From CAYFQB01 sp964345225 (GTDB lineage Bacteria; Nitrospirota; Thermodesulfovibrionia; Thermodesulfovibrionales; UBA6898), in NCBI GenBank assembly GCA_964345225.1, contig CAYFQB010000017.1, forward strand, positions 1 through 64,000: a stretch of DNA of 64,000 nucleotides, in the 5' to 3' direction. Position 1 is the first letter of the stretch, and each line of letters opens with the position of its first letter. The position numbers and the translations under genes are program-made. The notes under the pieces were generated by a model, which was not told the DNA's origin, ran no database searches, and saw only the letters and a program-made list of their open reading frames with translations. Of this stretch, positions 61,958 through 64,000 are shown in pieces.

Positions 61958-62869
61958 ATGTTAGAGATTCTCAAAAAGACCAACATAGACTTTATCGGTA
62001 AAAGATATATTACGTTTATCGTTTCCGGTACTTTTACTATTCTCGGCATTATAGTCATTATACAGATTGCAACAGGCAAGGCAAACCTCGGTATAGACTT
62101 TGCCGGTGGCACAGCCATACAGCTTAGATTTGAACAATATGTTCCACTTCAAAGCATCAGGTCCGCACTGGAATCAGGCGGTATGAAAGACTTCGACCTT
62201 CAGGATATTCCAGCTGAAAACAAGGTGCTTATCAGGACAAAGGAATCTGAAGGCGACCTCAACAAAATAGCGGATAACATTACATCTGTAATAAACCAGA
62301 ATTTACCTGACAGTAAATATATAGTTGACTCAACAACAGCTATCGGCCCAAAAGTAGGGAAGAGGCTCAGAAACATAGCAGCCAAAGCCATAGCCATGGC
62401 TGCTATCGGCATTCTGGTTTATGTCGGGTTCAGGTTTAAATATCAGTTCGGAGTCGGCGCAACTATCGCCACATTCCATGATGTGCTCGCTGTCCTTTCG
62501 ATATTCTACATCATGGGCAATGAAATAAACCTGATTGTTGTATCCGCACTCCTTACTATAGCAGGATATTCTCTTACAGACACTGTGGTAGTATATGACC
62601 GGATAAGGGAAAACATGAGGAAACAACTTAAAGAACCTGTAAAGAATGTTATCAACAGAAGTATAAATGAGGTTCTTTCAAGAACCATAATAACCTCTGT
62701 CACCACCCTGTTAGCTGTCGGTGCCCTGTTCTTCCTGGGTGGGGAGGTTATACATGACTTTGCTTTTGCAATCATTCTCGGTGTAGTTGTTGGCACCTAT
62801 TCGTCCATTTTTGTCGCCAGTCCCATATTACTTCTCTGGAAGACGAAAAGGCCATTTGCTAAAAAGTAA
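61958..62869 (+). CDS. secF: protein translocase subunit SecF
   Basis: Partner of SecD. The 303 residues contain the D4-like motif LGIDFAGGTAIQL (about 46-58), six helices and LTIAGYSLTDTVVVYDRIRE (about 201-220). Ends directly before repeat E. It starts with GGAGG at 7 nt from the ATG. Confidence 0.95.
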   Translation: MLEILKKTNIDFIGKRYITFIVSGTFTILGIIVIIQIATGKANLGIDFAGGTAIQLRFEQYVPLQSIRSALESGGMKDFDLQDIPAENKVLIRTKESEGDLNKIADNITSVINQNLPDSKYIVDSTTAIGPKVGKRLRNIAAKAIAMAAIGILVYVGFRFKYQFGVGATIATFHDVLAVLSIFYIMGNEINLIVVSALLTIAGYSLTDTVVVYDRIRENMRKQLKEPVKNVINRSINEVLSRTIITSVTTLLAVGALFFLGGEVIHDFAFAIILGVVVGTYSSIFVASPILLLWKTKRPFAKK

Positions 62870-63122
62870 GGATAAAAAGCGGGGTGCTAGGAGCAGGGAG
62901 CAAAGTGAAAAGTAAGAAGTAAGAAGTAGGAAGTAAGCAGTAGGCAGTAAGCACAAATAAAGAACAGGCAAAAGTAAACCCGCCTTAGGCGGGTAAAGGT
63001 AGAGGTAAAGAAAAATAGGAAGTAAGCAGTAAACAGTAGACAGTAAAAAGAACGCCATGCGCCGAGCGCCATGCGCCATGCAATGAGTAAACGGGCGTCG
63101 TTACCGTAACCGTTTAACGATA
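62870..63122 (+). repeat. composite intergenic repeat E
   Basis: After secF: AGTAAGAAGT/AGTAGGAAGT arrays (62905-62950 and 63018-63045), a perfect palindrome CCCGCCTTAGGCGGG (62979-62993), then ACGCCATGCGCCGAGCGCC (63051), GAGTAAACGGGCGTCG and TTACCGTAACCGTTTAA (to 63120). It has the same order and strand as repeats A and B. The recJ start codon is 20 nt past it. Confidence 0.85.
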
Positions 63123-63139
63123 ATCTCGTTACTAATTCT

Positions 63140-64000
63140 ATGCACAGAAGATGGTTCGTAAACAGAACAAATCCCGAATATATTAGCTACTTATCAAATG
63201 CTGCATCAATATCACCGGTCCTTGCGCAAATCCTTATAAACAGAGGGGTAAAGACTGTTGACGATATTAACGGATTCCTGAATCCGGAGCTTGGAAACAT
63301 CACAGACCCGTTTGAACTCCATGATATTCCCAGGGCCGTTGCCAGAATAAATGATGCATTGAGCAGAAATCAAAGGATTCTCATACACGGAGACTATGAT
63401 GCCGATGGCCTTTGTGCTACTGCTATAGTTTATAAGGCACTTTCATTTCTCGGTGCAGACTGCATTTATTTTATACCAAACAGGTTTATCCATGGCTATG
63501 GGTTTAATCCTGATGGAGTTAAAAAGGCAAAGGAATCAGGGGCCGCACTTATAATCACCGTTGATTGCGGTATAACATCATTCGAGGCTGTCGACATGTC
63601 TAATAAAGAGGGCATAGACGTCATCATAACAGACCATCATGAACCACTGACGAGTAATAAGTGGAAGGATTTAAAGCTACTCAGTCCTCAAGCCTCACTC
63701 CTCACTGATTACTTATTGCCTGATGCATTAGCTGTCATCAACCCTAAAATAGCAGGCCGCAACCCGCAACTCGTAAACCTCTCCGGTGCAGGCATTGCTC
63801 TCAAACTGGTCCAGGCATTAATCACTATTAACGATTCCCCGTTAACAATTCAGGATTTTTTAGATCTTGCAACTCTTGGCACAATCGCCGATGTAGTACC
63901 TATAACAGGAGAAAACAGGGTTATTGTAAGGAACGGGCTTCATTTTATCAATAAAAGTACACGTCCTGGCATAAGGGCTCTTACAAAGATATCGGGCATG
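63140..64000 (+). CDS. recJ: single-stranded-DNA-specific exonuclease RecJ, 3' end beyond window
   Basis: A DHH-family 5'-3' exonuclease for repair. ATG 63140 begins MHRRWFVN; the first motifs are GDYDADGLCAT (about 85-95), VDCGITSF and TDHHEP (about 164-169). The sequence then has an extra block (170-193) before LPDALAVINPK, which in other RecJ proteins follows within a few residues. Later LSGAGIALKLVQAL and TIADVVPITGENR fit. The frame runs open to the window edge, so at least 287 residues are seen of about 570. The upstream end lies just after repeat E, with no strong ribosome site. Confidence 0.95.
   Translation, partial: MHRRWFVNRTNPEYISYLSNAASISPVLAQILINRGVKTVDDINGFLNPELGNITDPFELHDIPRAVARINDALSRNQRILIHGDYDADGLCATAIVYKALSFLGADCIYFIPNRFIHGYGFNPDGVKKAKESGAALIITVDCGITSFEAVDMSNKEGIDVIITDHHEPLTSNKWKDLKLLSPQASLLTDYLLPDALAVINPKIAGRNPQLVNLSGAGIALKLVQALITINDSPLTIQDFLDLATLGTIADVVPITGENRVIVRNGLHFINKSTRPGIRALTKISGM
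63647..63718. repeat. AGTAATCAGTGAGGAGTGAG-like repeat inside recJ
   Basis: CCTCACTCCTCACTGATTAC (63693-63712) and its flank are the opposite strand of the AGTAAGNAGTGAGGAGTAAG units seen between genes. It encodes 24 extra residues in frame (including SPQASLLTDYL) between the conserved DHHEP and LPDALAVINPK of RecJ. Confidence 0.75.

Noticed and set aside
62828..63079. Reverse-strand frames in repeat E
   Set aside because: They are translations of the repeat array (LLLTAYFLLLT-like runs) with no start signals.

Overview
The window is a bacterial chromosome segment, or a metagenome contig, of fairly AT-rich DNA. It carries the 5' three quarters of a 16S rRNA gene and about 52 protein genes. 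The cell is a diderm (LptD, EnvC-like FtsEX effector, outer-membrane-type lipoprotein) and probably an anaerobe (complete six-gene Rnf complex, polyferredoxin RnfB, CooT-like nickel protein, Sec-containing SelD). The gene mix and the 16S gene suggest a Nitrospirota (Thermodesulfovibrionia-like) or Desulfobacterota-like lineage. This is inference from memory of such genomes, not a search result.

Layout. 1-1.2 kb: 16S rRNA on the minus strand, with its promoter and a boxA-like leader. 1.4-3.6 kb (+): tgt, a CDF metal exporter, a 2x[4Fe-4S] ferredoxin. 3.6-9.0 kb (-): rnfCDGEAB operon. 9.2-14.4 kb (-): purB-purL. 14.6-19.4 kb (-): lepB, a small membrane protein, ribE, ribBA, ribH, nusB, a phosphoesterase. 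19.8-20.8 kb (-): ROK kinase. 21.3-24.3 kb (+): arsR, selD with an in-frame UGA (selenocysteine), tauE/safE, ccdA. 24.5-28.9 kb (+): unknown gene, ftsE, ftsX, envC-like, ctpA. 29.3-30.0 kb: a DnaQ-fold exonuclease. 30.1-31.7 kb (-): an accessory patch with two attC-like integron recombination sites, a small membrane ORF, a cytochrome b561 gene broken by a stop codon, and an unknown membrane protein. 31.9-35.3 kb (-): PfkB kinase, uvrC, TPR lipoprotein. 35.6 kb: small unknown gene (+). 36-40.3 kb (-): dnaE-accA. 40.6 kb: tandem PilZ protein (+). 41.4-54.5 kb (-): trpB, trpA, MBL hydrolase, accD, folC, lptD, pilB, pilC, a sensor kinase and an NtrC-type regulator. 54.8-56.3 kb (+): DUF3842, CooT-like, lipoyl/octanoyl transferase. 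56.2-59.3 kb (-): membrane protein, PcrA/UvrD helicase. 59.8-64 kb (+): yajC, secD, secF, and the start of recJ.

The most unusual theme is a set of short repeated sequences. Arrays of AGTAAGNAGT-like units, a composite GC-rich block (ACGCCATGCGCCGAGCGCC followed by TTACCGTAACCGTTA), TTTTCAAT arrays, and hairpins with CCC(C/T)GTTAGAA stems fill five large intergenic gaps. Pieces of the same or similar repeats also lie in frame inside purL, uvrC, lptD (where they encode the signal-peptide core) and recJ. Other points worth checking are a 16S gene that appears to lack about 250 nt including the EUB338 region, the Sec codon with its SECIS hairpin in selD, the two attC-like sites without an integrase, a trpB with no normal start codon next to its Shine-Dalgarno, and a probably leaderless DUF3842 gene.
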